Source: Chromohalobacter israelensis
GTDB taxonomy: Bacteria; Pseudomonadota; Gammaproteobacteria; Pseudomonadales; Halomonadaceae
NCBI GenBank assembly: GCA_000761475.1
Contig: JQNW01000004.1
Span: 1 to 64,000, forward strand
DNA length: 64,000 nt
Direction: 5' to 3'
Under the pieces are notes generated by a model. It was not told the origin of the DNA. It made no database searches and saw only the letters and a program-made list of their open reading frames with translations. Below, one piece after another: positions 53,222 through 63,055 of this stretch; the first letter of the stretch is position 1, and each line of letters begins with the position of its first letter. Both the position numbers and the translations under genes were made by a program.

Positions 53222-54121
53222 CTAACGGGTCTTGGGATCCAGGGCATCGCGCAGTCCGTCGCCCAGGAAGTTGAGACAGAACAGCGTCGTGGCGAGGAAC
53301 AGCGACGGCACCAGCAGCAACCATGGCGCGCTCTGCATCATGTCGGTCCCTTCGGAGATCAGCACGCCCCAACTGGTCAGCGGCTCCTGCACCCCGAGGC
53401 CGAGAAACGACAGAAAGCTCTCGAGCAGGATGACCTTGGGCACCGTCAGCGTGACGTAGACGATCACCGGGCCGATGGCGTTGGGGATCAGGTGGCGGGT
53501 GACGATCTTGCGATCGCGCACGCCCAGCGCGTGAGCGGCCTCGATGAACTCGCGCTGCTTGAGGGCCAGGGTCTGGCCACGCACGATGCGTGCCATGTCG
53601 AGCCATTCGACCGCGCCGATGGCGGCATAGATCAGGAAGATGTTGCGCCCGAATACGACCATCAGCAGGATCACCAGGAACATGAACGGCAGCGAATACA
53701 TGATGTCGACGAAGCGCATCATGAGGTTGTCCAGACGCCCGCCCACGTAGCCGGAGATGGCGCCGTAGAGGACCCCGATTACCAGGCTGACGAGCGTGGC
53801 CACCAGCGCCACCGACAGCGACACGCGGCCGCCGTAGAGCGTGCGCGTGAGCAGGTCGCGGCCGTTGGCATCGGTCCCCAGGAAATGGCCGCTATCGAGA
53901 CCGGGCGCGACGCTGAAGGCGTTCCAGTCGACTTCGGCGAGCCCCCAGGGGAGCAGGTAGGGGCCGATCAGGCAGGTGACGGCGATCACGACCAACAGGA
54001 CCAGGCTGACCATCGCTGCCTTGTTCTGCTTGAGTCGTCGCCAGGCGTCGCGGCCGAGACTCTCGCCGGCCGTGGCCTCGGACAGGGAAAGACGGTTGTC
54101 GGGGAGCGTATCGGTGGTCAT
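53222..54121 (-). CDS. oppC: Oligopeptide ABC transporter permease OppC-type
   Basis: The 299-residue protein has the N-terminal OppC domain (AWRRLKQNKAAMVSLVLLVVIAVTCLIGPYL) and five further membrane spans with the binding-protein-dependent EAA loop EAAHALGVRDRKIVTRHLIPNAIGPV. FLGTDANGRDLLTRTLYGGRVSL is typical for the family. It forms the channel together with OppB. It lies 14 bases after oppB. Confidence 0.92.
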   Translation of the reverse strand: MTTDTLPDNRLSLSEATAGESLGRDAWRRLKQNKAAMVSLVLLVVIAVTCLIGPYLLPWGLAEVDWNAFSVAPGLDSGHFLGTDANGRDLLTRTLYGGRVSLSVALVATLVSLVIGVLYGAISGYVGGRLDNLMMRFVDIMYSLPFMFLVILLMVVFGRNIFLIYAAIGAVEWLDMARIVRGQTLALKQREFIEAAHALGVRDRKIVTRHLIPNAIGPVIVYVTLTVPKVILLESFLSFLGLGVQEPLTSWGVLISEGTDMMQSAPWLLLVPSLFLATTLFCLNFLGDGLRDALDPKTR

Positions 54122-54135
54122 GGCATGAGGTCCGG

Positions 54136-55062
54136 TCAGTCGTCGTAACGGATTTGCGGATCGAGCGCGGAATAGAACAGGTCGACGAGCAGGTTCATCA
54201 GCACGATCAGTGCCCCGTAGAACACTACCGTGCCCATCACCAGGGTGTAGTCGCGGTTGAGGGCGGCCTGCACGAAGTAGCGGCCGATGCCGGGAATGCC
54301 GAAGATCTGTTCGATCACCACCGAGCCGGTGATGATGCCTGCGATCGCCGGCCCCAGGTAGGAGGTCACCGGCAACAGGGCGGGGCGAATGGCGTGGCGC
54401 CAGATCACCTGGCGCTCGGAGAGCCCCTTGGCTCGCGCGGTGCGAATGTAATGGCTGCCCAGCACCTCGATCATGCTGGCGCGCATCATGCGTGCGATGT
54501 AGGCGATTTGCTGAATCGAAAGCGCGATCACCGGCAATATCAGGTTGGGCAGCGCGCCGCCGTTCCAGCCGCCGGCCGGCAGCCAGGCCAGCAACACCCC
54601 GAAGACCAGTGCCAGGATCGGCGCTATCACGAAGTTGGGAACCGCGATGCCGGCCAAGGCCACCCCCATGACTGCGTAGTCCAGGCCCGAGTTGCGTCGC
54701 AAGGCGGCGACGACACCCAGCGGCAGGCCCACCAGGAGAGCGAGCAGGATCGCCAGGCCGCCGATCTCAAGGCTCACGGGAAAGCCCTGGGCGATCAGCT
54801 CGGTCACCGAGAAGTCCTTGTACTTGAACGATGGCCCGAAGTCGCCCTGCAGCAGGTTGCCCATGTAGCGCAGGTATTGCTGCGGCAGGGGTTCGTCCAG
54901 GTGATAGGCCGCCTTGAGGTTGGCCTCGATTTCCGGGGGGAGCTGGCGCTCGCCGTCGAACGGGCCGCCCGGCGCGATGCGCATCAGGAAAAACGAGATC
55001 GTGATCACGATCAGCAGGGTGGGGACCGCCATGAGCAGCCGCTTAAGGGTATAGGTCAGCAT
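54136..55062 (-). CDS. oppB: Oligopeptide ABC transporter permease OppB-type
   Basis: The 308-residue protein begins MLTYTLKRLLMAVPTLLIVITISFFLMRIAPGGPF, the OppB/DppB N terminus. The C-terminal part has EAA-like YIRTARAKGLSERQVIWRHAIRPALLPV and GIITGSVVIEQIFGIPGIGRYFV. With six predicted membrane segments it pairs with OppC. It is separated from oppA by about 180 bases carrying a stem-loop, so expression may drop after the binding-protein gene. Confidence 0.92.
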   Translation of the reverse strand: MLTYTLKRLLMAVPTLLIVITISFFLMRIAPGGPFDGERQLPPEIEANLKAAYHLDEPLPQQYLRYMGNLLQGDFGPSFKYKDFSVTELIAQGFPVSLEIGGLAILLALLVGLPLGVVAALRRNSGLDYAVMGVALAGIAVPNFVIAPILALVFGVLLAWLPAGGWNGGALPNLILPVIALSIQQIAYIARMMRASMIEVLGSHYIRTARAKGLSERQVIWRHAIRPALLPVTSYLGPAIAGIITGSVVIEQIFGIPGIGRYFVQAALNRDYTLVMGTVVFYGALIVLMNLLVDLFYSALDPQIRYDD

Positions 55063-55161
55063 GGGATCGTCCGGGTGCAGCCCTCGGGCCGAGCGTTACA
55101 GGGATGGGGCGTTCCGCTGGCAAGTCTGCGCGAGGGCTCCGTGGCCCCTCTCCGGGTGCGA

Positions 55162-55183
55162 CATTCGTCGCCCGTGACGAATG
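55162..55183 (-). other. Stem-loop between oppA and oppB
   Basis: CATTCGTC and GACGAATG form an 8-bp stem around GCCCGT. It has no T-tail on the minus strand, so it is more likely an mRNA-stabilising or partial attenuation structure after the binding-protein gene. Confidence 0.45.
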
Positions 55184-55241
55184 GCCCTCGCTTTTGCCGG
55201 CTGCCGGCGTCCCCCATCGCTTTTCGTGAAAAGGCGTTTCG

Positions 55242-56843
55242 TTACTCGGTGAACGTCACCCAGCGCGATGGGTGGTCGTCCTCGGCGTTGTCCTGCCAGC
55301 CGCTGATATCGGGATTGACCAGATTGCGAGTGACGTAATAGAGCAGCGGTACGAGAGCGTAGTCGTCGAGGGCGACGTTCTCGGCTTTTTCGAGCAGTGC
55401 CTCGCGCTCGTCGAGGTCCCGAACGGTGGCGGCTTGAGCGAGCAGCGCGTCGTACTCGGGATTGGCGTAGCCGCCGTAGTTGTTGCCGACGCCGCTGCGC
55501 AGCAAGGTCAGGAAGTTCTCGGCATCGTTGTAGTCGGCGATCCAGCCGGCACGGGCGATATCGAAGTCGCCTTGCTGGATGGTCTGGTAGTGCACGGTGG
55601 CCTCGGCATTGGTCATCTCGACGTCGACACCCAGCGGCTTCCACATCGCGGCCAGGGCGATGGCGATCTTCTTGTGCTCATCGGACGTGTTGTAGCGCAG
55701 TTGCAGGTGCAGCGGATTGTCGGGGCCGTAGCCGGCCTCCTCGATCAGTTGCTTGGCCCTGGCCAGGCGCTCCTGGTAGTCGCCATCGACACCGTCCATG
55801 CGCTGGACGTCGTAATGGCTGGTGCCCGGCGGGACCAGCGAGTAGGCGTCCTTGAAACTGCCGGCCATGATCTGCTCGGAAAGTACCTTGCGGCGCGCGA
55901 CCAGATTCAGGGCCTCGCGGACCCGCTTGTCGGCGGTCGGGCGCCCCTCGCGGGTATTGAGCACGTAGTAGTAGGACCCCAGCATCGGGCTCAGGTGGGT
56001 GGCCTCGGGGAGGTTGTCCTCGAGCCACTGGTAACGGCTCGAGGGGTAATCGCGGACGATGTCCAGCTCGCCGGCGCGGAAGCGCGAGATGGCGGCATTG
56101 CGATCCTCGGTGTTGAAGTAGTTGACGCCGTCGAGTTCGACCTCGTCGGCCTCGTAGTAGTCGGGATTCTTCTCGACGCTGATGCGCGATTGCGAGACCC
56201 ACTCGACGGGCGTGAAGGCGCCGTTGGTGACGATGTTGTCCATCTTGACCCACTGCTTGCCGTATTTCTCGACGGCGTGCTTGGGGACCGGGTAGGCCGT
56301 GTAGTGGGTCAGCAGCTGCAGGAAGTAGGGCGTGGGGGCATCGAGTGTCACCTTGAGCGTCTTGCCATCGTCCAGCGATTCGACGCCGAGTGCGTCGAGC
56401 GGCCTGTCGCCCGTGTTGACGGCTTCGGCATTCTTTATCGGATAGAGCAGGTAGGCGTATTTCGAGGCGCTGGCCGGGTCGAGCAGATGCTGCCAGCCGA
56501 ACACGAAGTCCTCGGCGGTGACCGGCGCGCCGTCGGACCATTTGGCCCCCTCGCGCAGATGAAAGGTATAGGTCCTGCCGTCCTCGGAGATGTCCCAGTC
56601 GGTGGCCATGCCGGGCATCACTTCGCCCTCGGGGTTTTCCTTGAGCAGGCCTTCGTAGACGTCCATGAGGATCTGCGATTCCCAGACACCGCCGGAAACC
56701 TGCGAGGTATCGAACGAGGCCAGCTCCCCCATGACGCCGATGTTCAGCGTGTCGGCCTGGGCCGGTGTCGCCAGGGCCAGTGACGCCAGCGACAGGGAGG
56801 ATAGCAGTGTCGTGGCAAGCCGAGTGTGCGAGTGTCGAAGCAT
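55242..56843 (-). CDS. oppA: Oligopeptide-binding periplasmic protein OppA-type
   Basis: The 533-residue protein has a signal peptide (about 1-29, ending AQA) and no lipobox, so it is periplasmic. SBP_bac_5 features include VYEGLLKENPEGEVMPGMA, YTFHLREGAKWSDGAPVTAEDF and PYFLQLLTHYTAYPVP. The size and pattern fit OppA/MppA. It collects oligopeptides for OppBC and the fused ATPase. I chose the ATG at 56843, which follows a weak GCGGAA; the frame extends upstream without support. Confidence 0.93.
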   Translation of the reverse strand: MLRHSHTRLATTLLSSLSLASLALATPAQADTLNIGVMGELASFDTSQVSGGVWESQILMDVYEGLLKENPEGEVMPGMATDWDISEDGRTYTFHLREGAKWSDGAPVTAEDFVFGWQHLLDPASASKYAYLLYPIKNAEAVNTGDRPLDALGVESLDDGKTLKVTLDAPTPYFLQLLTHYTAYPVPKHAVEKYGKQWVKMDNIVTNGAFTPVEWVSQSRISVEKNPDYYEADEVELDGVNYFNTEDRNAAISRFRAGELDIVRDYPSSRYQWLEDNLPEATHLSPMLGSYYYVLNTREGRPTADKRVREALNLVARRKVLSEQIMAGSFKDAYSLVPPGTSHYDVQRMDGVDGDYQERLARAKQLIEEAGYGPDNPLHLQLRYNTSDEHKKIAIALAAMWKPLGVDVEMTNAEATVHYQTIQQGDFDIARAGWIADYNDAENFLTLLRSGVGNNYGGYANPEYDALLAQAATVRDLDEREALLEKAENVALDDYALVPLLYYVTRNLVNPDISGWQDNAEDDHPSRWVTFTE

Positions 56844-57106
56844 GTCGTCTGTTCCGCTTGTTGTTGTGTCGGATGCCGCGAGTGGCGACATAACGTGTCG
56901 TTACCATCTCTCCGTGCGACGAAAGCTGTCCATTGCAAATTTCGTATGTACCGTTTCAGATATTCGATAGGGAGCTCATGAGTGAGGTCGAGGTGGCGCA
57001 TGGGATAGCCGCTCGCGGGTGCATTGGCTACAATGTGTCTCTTTTCTTCACCGCGAGGCGGCATGCGTGTCGCCTCGCGGTGCGAATCAGCCTGCGAAGG
57101 ATTCCC

Positions 57107-58205
57107 ATGCAAGAGATCAACCCGATCAACCACCTCATCAAGGACCTGTCCGAACGGACAGACGTCCTGAGGGGGTATCTTTGACTATGCCGAAAAGAAG
57201 GATCGGCTAGAGGAAGTCACCCGCGAGCTGGAAAACCCGGACGTGTGGAGCGATCCGGCCCATGCCCAGAAGCTCGGCAAGGAGCGTGCCTCCCTGGAGA
57301 CCGTCGTCGAGACCTTCGACACCCTGGAGCGGGGGCTGGTGGACAACCAGGAACTGCTCGAGCTGGCGGCGATGGAGGAAGACGAGGCCACCGTCGAGGA
57401 AGTCAGAAGCGAACTGGAGAAGCTCGAATCCCAGCTCGCCAAGCTCGAGTTCCGGCGCATGTTTTCCGGCGAGATGGATGCCAACAACGCCTATCTCGAC
57501 ATCCAGGCGGGTTCCGGCGGTACCGAGGCCCAGGATTGGGCCAACATCCTGCTGCGCATGTACCTGCGCTGGAGCGAGCATCACGGCTTCAAGGCCGACA
57601 TCACCGAGCTGTCCAGCGGTGACGTGGCGGGCATCAAGTCGGCGACGCTGCATATTCAGGGCGATCATGCCTTCGGCTGGCTGCGCACCGAAACCGGTGT
57701 TCACCGTCTGGTGCGCAAGAGCCCGTTCGATTCCGGTGGCCGCCGGCATACGTCGTTCGCCTCGGTGTTCCTGTCGCCGGAGATCGACGACAACTTCGAG
57801 ATCGAGGTCAATCCGTCCGATCTGCGCGTCGATACCTACCGCTCCAGCGGTGCGGGCGGTCAGCACGTCAACACCACCGACTCGGCGGTGCGCATCACCC
57901 ACGAGCCCACGGGGATCGTGGTCGCCTGTCAGAGCCAGCGCAGTCAGCACGCCAACCGCGATTTCGCCATGAAGCAACTGCGCGCGAAATTGTGGGAACT
58001 GGAAATGGACAAGCGCAACGCCGCCAAGCAGGAGGCCGAGGACAGCAAGTCGGATATCGGCTGGGGCAGCCAGATACGCTCCTACGTGCTCGACGATCAG
58101 CGCATCAAGGATCTGCGCACCGGCGTGCAATCCAGCAATTGCGAGAAAGTGCTCGACGGCGATCTGGATCAGTTCATCGAGGCGAGCCTGAAACAAGGGC
58201 TGTAA
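57107..58205 (+). CDS. prfB: Peptide chain release factor 2 (with programmed +1 frameshift)
   Basis: The first frame (57107-57184) encodes 25 residues ending GYL and then a UGA. The second frame, reached by a +1 shift that skips T57182, adds 340 residues: [13 protein letters not shown] at the junction, the RF2 tripeptide SPF ([10 protein letters not shown]) and the catalytic GGQ (SGAGGQHVN). The total of 365 residues equals E. coli RF2. It ends translation at UGA and UAA; when RF2 is scarce, ribosomes shift past UGA and make more, so the gene regulates itself. lysS follows about 100 bases later, as in many gammaproteobacteria. Confidence 0.96.
57170..57185 (+). other. RF2 autoregulatory frameshift element
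   Basis: The element reads AGGGGGTATCTTTGAC: an internal Shine-Dalgarno (AGGGGG), then the slippery CTT and the UGA-C stop context. It is identical to the E. coli prfB element. Confidence 0.95.
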
Positions 58206-58303
58206 CCTCGGTACCGCAGCATGGCGCGCGAGCGACATGACGGTCGCTTGGCGCCCATGACGCGTCGCTCGCAGCCCGCAGTCACATCTTCACAGGTAAC
58301 GAC

Positions 58304-59812
58304 ATGGCCAACCAAGACGCCGCTCAACACGACGAGAATCATCTGATCGCGGAACGCCGTGCCAAGCTGGCGGCGCGCCGCGACCAAGCCGCGGAAGCCG
58401 GGGGCAGTGCCTTTCCCAACGACTTTCGCCGCGACAGCCTCGCCGCCGAACTTCAGGCCGAGCTGGGCGACAAGGACAAGGCCGAGCTGGAAACGCTCGA
58501 CCGCCGGGCCTCGGTGGCCGGGCGCATCATGCGCAAGCGCGGGCCCTTCATCGTCATTCAGGACGTCTCCGACCAGATCCAGCTCTACGTCGACAAGAAA
58601 GGGCTGCCCGCGGAGACCCTCGACGACATCAAGAGCTGGGATATCGGCGACATCGTCGCGGCCCGCGGACCGGTGCACAAGTCCGGCAAGGGTGACCTCT
58701 ACGTCATGATGGGCGAGGCGCAACTGCTGACCAAGAGCCTGCGTCCCCTGCCCGACAAGTACCACGGCCTGACCGATACCGAGGCCCGCTACCGCCAGCG
58801 CTATGTCGACCTGATCATGAACCCCGAGTCGCGTCGCGTCTTCGAGGTGCGTTCGCGGGTAATCAGCGGCATTCGGCGTTTTCTGGTCGAGCGCGGCTTC
58901 ATGGAAGTCGAGACGCCGATGCTGCAGCAGATCCCCGGCGGCGCCACGGCAAGGCCCTTCGTCACGCATCACAACGCGCTGGATATCGACATGTACCTGC
59001 GCGTCGCCCCCGAGCTGTATCTCAAGCGCCTGGTCGTCGGTGGCTTCGAGCGGGTCTTCGAGATCAACCGCAACTTCCGCAACGAGGGATTGTCGACCCG
59101 TCACAATCCCGAGTTCACGATGCTCGAGTTCTACTGGGCCTACGCCGATTACCGTGACCTGCTGGATCTCACCGAAGCGATGATTCGCGACGTCGCGCAC
59201 GAGGTGCTGGGCACGACCACGGTCGAGTATCAGGGGGCGCGCTATGAACTCGGCGAGCCGTTCCAGCGGCTCACGCTGCGGCAGTCGATCCTCGAGTACG
59301 GCGACGGTCTCGGCGAAAGCGACATCGACACGTTCGATGGCGCGCGTGCCACCTGCGAGCGTCTGGGCGTCCCCGTCAAACCGAGCTGGGGGCTGGGCAA
59401 GTTGCAGACCGAGATCTTCGAGGCCGTCGCCGAAGACAAGCTCGACCGCCCGACGTTCATTACCGAATACCCGGCCGAGGTCAGTCCGCTGGCGCGGCGC
59501 AACGATACCAACCCCCATGTGACCGATCGCTTCGAGTTCTTCGTCGGCGGCCGTGAGCTCGCCAATGGCTTCTCGGAGCTCAACGACGCCGAGGACCAGG
59601 CCGAACGCTTCGCCGCCCAGGCGGCGGAGAAGGATGCCGGCGACCTCGAGGCGATGTACTACGATGCCGACTACGTACGCGCGCTGGAGTACGGCATGCC
59701 GCCGACCGCGGGTGAGGGGATCGGCATCGACCGACTGGTCATGCTGCTCACCGATAGCCCGTCGATCCGGGATGTGTTGTTGTTCCCGGCGATGCGTCCC
59801 TCGGCCGACTGA
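58304..59812 (+). CDS. lysS: Lysyl-tRNA synthetase (class II)
   Basis: The 502-residue protein has an OB-fold anticodon-binding domain (about 60-150: [24 protein letters not shown]) and a class II core with motif 1 ([29 protein letters not shown]), motif 2 ([24 protein letters not shown]) and motif 3 ([26 protein letters not shown]). It charges tRNA-Lys. The short N-terminal arm resembles E. coli LysS. The gene follows prfB and is followed by a strong hairpin. Confidence 0.97.
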   Translation: MANQDAAQHDENHLIAERRAKLAARRDQAAEAGGSAFPNDFRRDSLAAELQAELGDKDKAELETLDRRASVAGRIMRKRGPFIVIQDVSDQIQLYVDKKGLPAETLDDIKSWDIGDIVAARGPVHKSGKGDLYVMMGEAQLLTKSLRPLPDKYHGLTDTEARYRQRYVDLIMNPESRRVFEVRSRVISGIRRFLVERGFMEVETPMLQQIPGGATARPFVTHHNALDIDMYLRVAPELYLKRLVVGGFERVFEINRNFRNEGLSTRHNPEFTMLEFYWAYADYRDLLDLTEAMIRDVAHEVLGTTTVEYQGARYELGEPFQRLTLRQSILEYGDGLGESDIDTFDGARATCERLGVPVKPSWGLGKLQTEIFEAVAEDKLDRPTFITEYPAEVSPLARRNDTNPHVTDRFEFFVGGRELANGFSELNDAEDQAERFAAQAAEKDAGDLEAMYYDADYVRALEYGMPPTAGEGIGIDRLVMLLTDSPSIRDVLLFPAMRPSAD

Positions 59813-59831
59813 CGCCGCACGAACGTGGCGT

Positions 59832-59860
59832 GCCGCCGGGCCGTGCAACGGCCCGGCGGC
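59832..59860 (+). terminator. Hairpin after lysS
   Basis: GCCGCCGGGCCGT and its complement form a perfect 13-bp stem around GCA, 19 bases after the stop. There is no T-run, so it may work through stem strength or rho. Confidence 0.7.
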
Positions 59861-59957
59861 GTCCGTATCGGCACGAGGCCGCCGAACGGGCGAAAATGTT
59901 GGCAAGGGGGCGTGACCTACGCCCATAATGGCTGCCACCCGAATCGAGGATCGTACG

Positions 59958-60344
59958 ATGAAACTGCTCAACCGCTCCGCGCTGAGCGTCAAGCCGACCC
60001 AGGCGTTCGTGGACTGGATCAACTCGCTGGAGCCCACCGTCGGTGAGGACGATCTGACCCTCGACGACGTCGAGCGGGAAAGCACCGTCTACCTCATCCC
60101 GGAAATGGACACGCCCGAGGCCCTGGCTGCCTACGTTCGCGAGCGTCATCTCGACCTGCTCGAGACCGAGCTGCGCGGCTGGGAAGAAGACTCGCGCCAA
60201 TGGCCCGAGCCCCTCGACTGGGCGCTCTTCGAGCAATTCCTCATCGTCGAGCACAGTTATCTGGCCCTGGACCTCGACGACGAGGTGCCCATGGAGATAT
60301 CCGAGATCGACGACGAACTCCTCCTGGAAACCGACGAGGACTGA
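59958..60344 (+). CDS. Conserved acidic hypothetical protein
   Basis: I do not recognise this 128-residue protein. It is strongly acidic, especially at the end (EVPMEISEIDDELLLETDED), soluble and mixed alpha/beta, with MKLLNRSALSVKPTQAFVDW at the start and WEEDSRQWPEPLDWALFEQF in the middle. A GAGGAT ribosome binding site precedes the ATG at 59958; the in-frame ATG at 59928 adds ten residues without a site. It stands between lysS and an exporter gene, with hairpins on both sides, so it is probably transcribed alone. Similar short acidic proteins are widespread in halophilic gammaproteobacteria, but no function is known to me. Confidence 0.75.
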   Translation: MKLLNRSALSVKPTQAFVDWINSLEPTVGEDDLTLDDVERESTVYLIPEMDTPEALAAYVRERHLDLLETELRGWEEDSRQWPEPLDWALFEQFLIVEHSYLALDLDDEVPMEISEIDDELLLETDED

Positions 60345-60386
60345 ATCGTCGGTGAGCGTTGCAAGTGACCGATCGTTGATCCACAC

Positions 60387-60403
60387 GAGCCCCCGCGGGG
60401 CTC
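60387..60403 (+). terminator. Small GC hairpin after the acidic hypothetical gene
   Basis: GAGCCCC and GGGGCTC form a 7-bp stem around CGC, 42 bases after the stop, followed by GCCCCATTCTC. It may be a weak terminator. Confidence 0.4.
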
Positions 60404-60443
60404 GCCCCATTCTCATGCCGCCTCGGGTGAAAGGTGAGGCGAC

Positions 60444-61829
60444 ATGCTGATTCGGCGCCTGTTCGTGACACGCCCGGGCGACGAAGGTTTGCCCGGCCCG
60501 CAGCGCCGCCACGCCATGCTGGTGATGGTGCTGGGCACGCTGATGTCGGTGCTCGACAACGGCATCGTCAACATCGCCTTGCCCACCCTGGCCAGCGAGC
60601 TGGCGGTGAGCGAGTCCCGCGCGGTCTGGATCACCAATATCTATCAACTGGTGTGCGCGGCCCTGCTGCTGGGGTTTGCCGCCCTGAGTCGTCTGGTCGG
60701 GCGGCGACGCCTGTATCTCGGCGGTCTGGCGCTGTTCGTGGTGGCCTCGCTGTGCTGCGCCCTGTCGCGCAGTTTCGAGTGGCTGGTGGCGTCGCGCATG
60801 TTGCAGGGTGTCGGTGCCGCCGCGATGCTGAGCATCGGGCCTTCCATGTACCGATTGATCTTCCCGTCGCGTCTGCTGGGATCGGCGATCGGCATGGGGG
60901 CCCTGGTGGTGGCCTTCGGCATCGCCTTCGGACCGTCGCTCGGCGGCATCATCCTGCACTTCGCCAGCTGGCCCTGGCTGTTCGCCATCAACGTGCCGCT
61001 GGGGCTGCTGGCACTGGTCCTGGGGCTGCGCGCCTTGCCCGGCGAGCCCGCCCAGTCGCACGGTTTCGACTGGACGGGCGCGGTGTTGTCGGTCGTGATG
61101 CTGAGCGGGTTCGTGTTCTCCCTCGACCATATCGGTCATGGCGCGCGTGGCATGAGTGCCTGGCTGCCCCTGCTGATCAGCACGCTCTGCCTGGTGCTGT
61201 TCGTGTGGCGTCAGCGCCGGGCGGCCGCGCCGCTGGTACCGCTTGGCATGTTTCGTCAGGCACGTTTCAGCATCGCCGCGACGGTGTCGTTGCTGGCCTT
61301 CGTGGCCCAGGGCATCGCTTTCGTCGGGTTGCCGTTCATGTTCCAGACCGTGATGGGGGCGTCGCCGCTCGAGGCGGCCTTGTTGTTCACCCCCTGGCCC
61401 ATGGCGTTGATGCTGGTGGGGCCGCTCTCCGGGCGCCTCGCCGACCGCTTCAACCCGACGCTGATCTCGTCGTTGGGCTTGATGATCTTCCTGCTGGGGA
61501 TGTCGAGCCTGGCCACCTTGACCGCCGACGCCGACGCGCTGGCGATCGGCTGGCGTGCGGTGTTGTGCGGTGTCGGCTACGGGCTGTTCCAGGCGCCCAA
61601 CAATCGCGAGATGATCGGCAGCGTGAAACTGGCCCATAGTGCCAATGCCTCGGGGGTGCTGGCATCGGTTCGCACCTTCGGGCAGGCGCTGGGCACGGCC
61701 TCCGTGGGCCTGATGCTGGCGCTCCCGGCGGCGTCCCTGACGCATGCGCTATGGCTGGGCTGTGTCAGCGTGGTGGCGGCGTTGGCGCTCAGCGTGTGGC
61801 GCATCCCGCTGGCCTGCGTCCGCGCCTGA
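60444..61829 (+). CDS. DHA2-type MFS drug exporter
   Basis: The 461-residue protein has about 14 membrane segments. LGTLMSVLDNGIVNIALPTLASELAVS is the DHA2 motif D1, and VVAFGIAFGPSLGGIIL is motif C of antiporters. It should export toxic amphiphiles with proton exchange. It lacks a membrane-fusion partner in the neighbourhood, so it is not an EmrAB pair by context. The ATG at 60444 follows AGGTGAGGCG. Confidence 0.87.
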   Translation: MLIRRLFVTRPGDEGLPGPQRRHAMLVMVLGTLMSVLDNGIVNIALPTLASELAVSESRAVWITNIYQLVCAALLLGFAALSRLVGRRRLYLGGLALFVVASLCCALSRSFEWLVASRMLQGVGAAAMLSIGPSMYRLIFPSRLLGSAIGMGALVVAFGIAFGPSLGGIILHFASWPWLFAINVPLGLLALVLGLRALPGEPAQSHGFDWTGAVLSVVMLSGFVFSLDHIGHGARGMSAWLPLLISTLCLVLFVWRQRRAAAPLVPLGMFRQARFSIAATVSLLAFVAQGIAFVGLPFMFQTVMGASPLEAALLFTPWPMALMLVGPLSGRLADRFNPTLISSLGLMIFLLGMSSLATLTADADALAIGWRAVLCGVGYGLFQAPNNREMIGSVKLAHSANASGVLASVRTFGQALGTASVGLMLALPAASLTHALWLGCVSVVAALALSVWRIPLACVRA

Positions 61830-61896
61830 TCGAGGCTTATTCCCCCTCGCGGGAAAACGTTACAATGAAGCGCATCCGACATAGGAGGAAGGCGCC

Positions 61897-62208
61897 ATGA
61901 GTGTTCAGGCCCGTATCGAAGAGAAGCTGCAGTCACTTGACCCCGAGCATGTGGCGGTCGAGAACGAAAGCCACATGCACAATGTGCCGCCGGACTCCGC
62001 CACGCATTTCAAGGTGACGCTGGTCGCCGAGCGCTTCGCGGGGCTGATGCCGGTGAAACGCCATCAACAGGTCTACGCACTGCTGGCAGACGAGCTTTCC
62101 GGCCCGGTGCACGCCCTGGCCCTGCACCTCTATACCCCCGATGAGTGGCGCCAGCGTGGCGCGGCGCGTCCCGACTCCCCCAATTGCCGAGGCGGCGGCG
62201 CGCACTGA
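61897..62208 (+). CDS. bolA: BolA-family protein
   Basis: The 103-residue protein starts after an AGGAGG-like site (ATAGGAGGAAGG). The BolA fold is seen in ESHMHNVPPDSATHFKVTLVAERFAGLMPVKRHQQVYALLADEL, where the His and the helix-loop help bind [2Fe-2S] clusters with glutaredoxins. BolA acts in iron regulation and cell shape. It is followed by the HolD-like gene after a single base, so they are probably coupled. Confidence 0.93.
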   Translation: MSVQARIEEKLQSLDPEHVAVENESHMHNVPPDSATHFKVTLVAERFAGLMPVKRHQQVYALLADELSGPVHALALHLYTPDEWRQRGAARPDSPNCRGGGAH

Positions 62209-62209
62209 T

Positions 62210-63055
62210 ATGGCAGGCGACGTTCAGCGGCTGCAATATCTCGAGGCCATGGGGCTGGGCGCCTGGACCAGCCGTTACCGGTTGCCCAATGCGCGGCCCA
62301 CGCCGCAGTGCGAGTGGGACATGCCGGCGCAACCCGATACGACCCCGAATCACGGTGCGCGGCTGCAGGCCCTGCTCGACGACGTGGCGGCGCCTGCCGC
62401 GCCATCGACGTCGCCCGCGCGCGAGCCGGCGCCAGCCCCCGAGAAAGGGCCCGCCGACAAGCCTGCGGGGTCGCGCGCTCGTGCCTTGCTGCTGGGCGAG
62501 GCAGCCAGCGAGACGCCGTCCGAGGCCGCACCCGCCGAGCCGGCCGCCGCGCCGGCGTCCGAAACGACCGGTCAGGCTCCCCGCGAAGCACTGCGCTATG
62601 CCGTGCAGGTCGCGGCGCTCGACGGGCGCTGGTTGCTGCTGCTGCCCGAGGCTCAGGCCCCTGACCCGCGAATGCGTCAGTTGCTCGTCAATCTGCTGCG
62701 CACGGCCGGAATCGAGGCGGCGACGGAGCCCGCCTTCCAGAGCTTTCAATGGCCACTCGTCGACAACGCGCCGGTCGCCGCGCCGCTGGATGAAGCGCGC
62801 GATGGCCTGCGGGCCTATCTCAATGGCCAGGCGCGACGCGGCTGGCGTCCCGAGCGCCTGATGGTGTTCGGCGAGGATGAAACGCTGACCACCGTACTGG
62901 CGGTCGACGAAGCGCACAGCGAGACACTGGACCTGCCTTGCTGGCGGTTGCCGTCGCTCGCGACACTGATGACGTCCGCCGACGCCAAGCGGGCCCTCTG
63001 GCCACGCCTGGTCGCCTGGCGCAATGCCTGGAACGGAAGCGGCGATGCATCTTGA
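62210..63055 (+). CDS. holD: Probable HolD-like DNA polymerase III psi subunit with an inserted linker
   Basis: The 281-residue protein has an N-terminal peptide (RLQYLEAMGLGAWTSRYRLP, 7-26) resembling the psi segment that binds the clamp loader (E. coli QLQQLGITQWSLRRPGAL). A long Ala/Pro/Glu-rich linker (about 55-125) follows, then a core with WLLLLPEAQAPDPRMRQLLV, comparable to the E. coli segment RLVMVANDLPALTDPLVSDV, and an end ATLMTSADAKRALWPRLVAW, comparable to E. coli LTDLRANPTARAALWQQICT. It overlaps rimI, and in E. coli holD is also directly before rimI. E. coli HolD is only 137 residues; the doubled size is due to the linker. Assignment rests on motif and synteny, not on a search. 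Confidence 0.6.
   Translation: MAGDVQRLQYLEAMGLGAWTSRYRLPNARPTPQCEWDMPAQPDTTPNHGARLQALLDDVAAPAAPSTSPAREPAPAPEKGPADKPAGSRARALLLGEAASETPSEAAPAEPAAAPASETTGQAPREALRYAVQVAALDGRWLLLLPEAQAPDPRMRQLLVNLLRTAGIEAATEPAFQSFQWPLVDNAPVAAPLDEARDGLRAYLNGQARRGWRPERLMVFGEDETLTTVLAVDEAHSETLDLPCWRLPSLATLMTSADAKRALWPRLVAWRNAWNGSGDAS

Noticed and set aside
58169-60085. Long open frame on the minus strand opposite lysS
   Set aside because: lysS on the other strand has complete class II synthetase motifs. The opposite frame stays open because of GC-rich third positions, and shows no domain.
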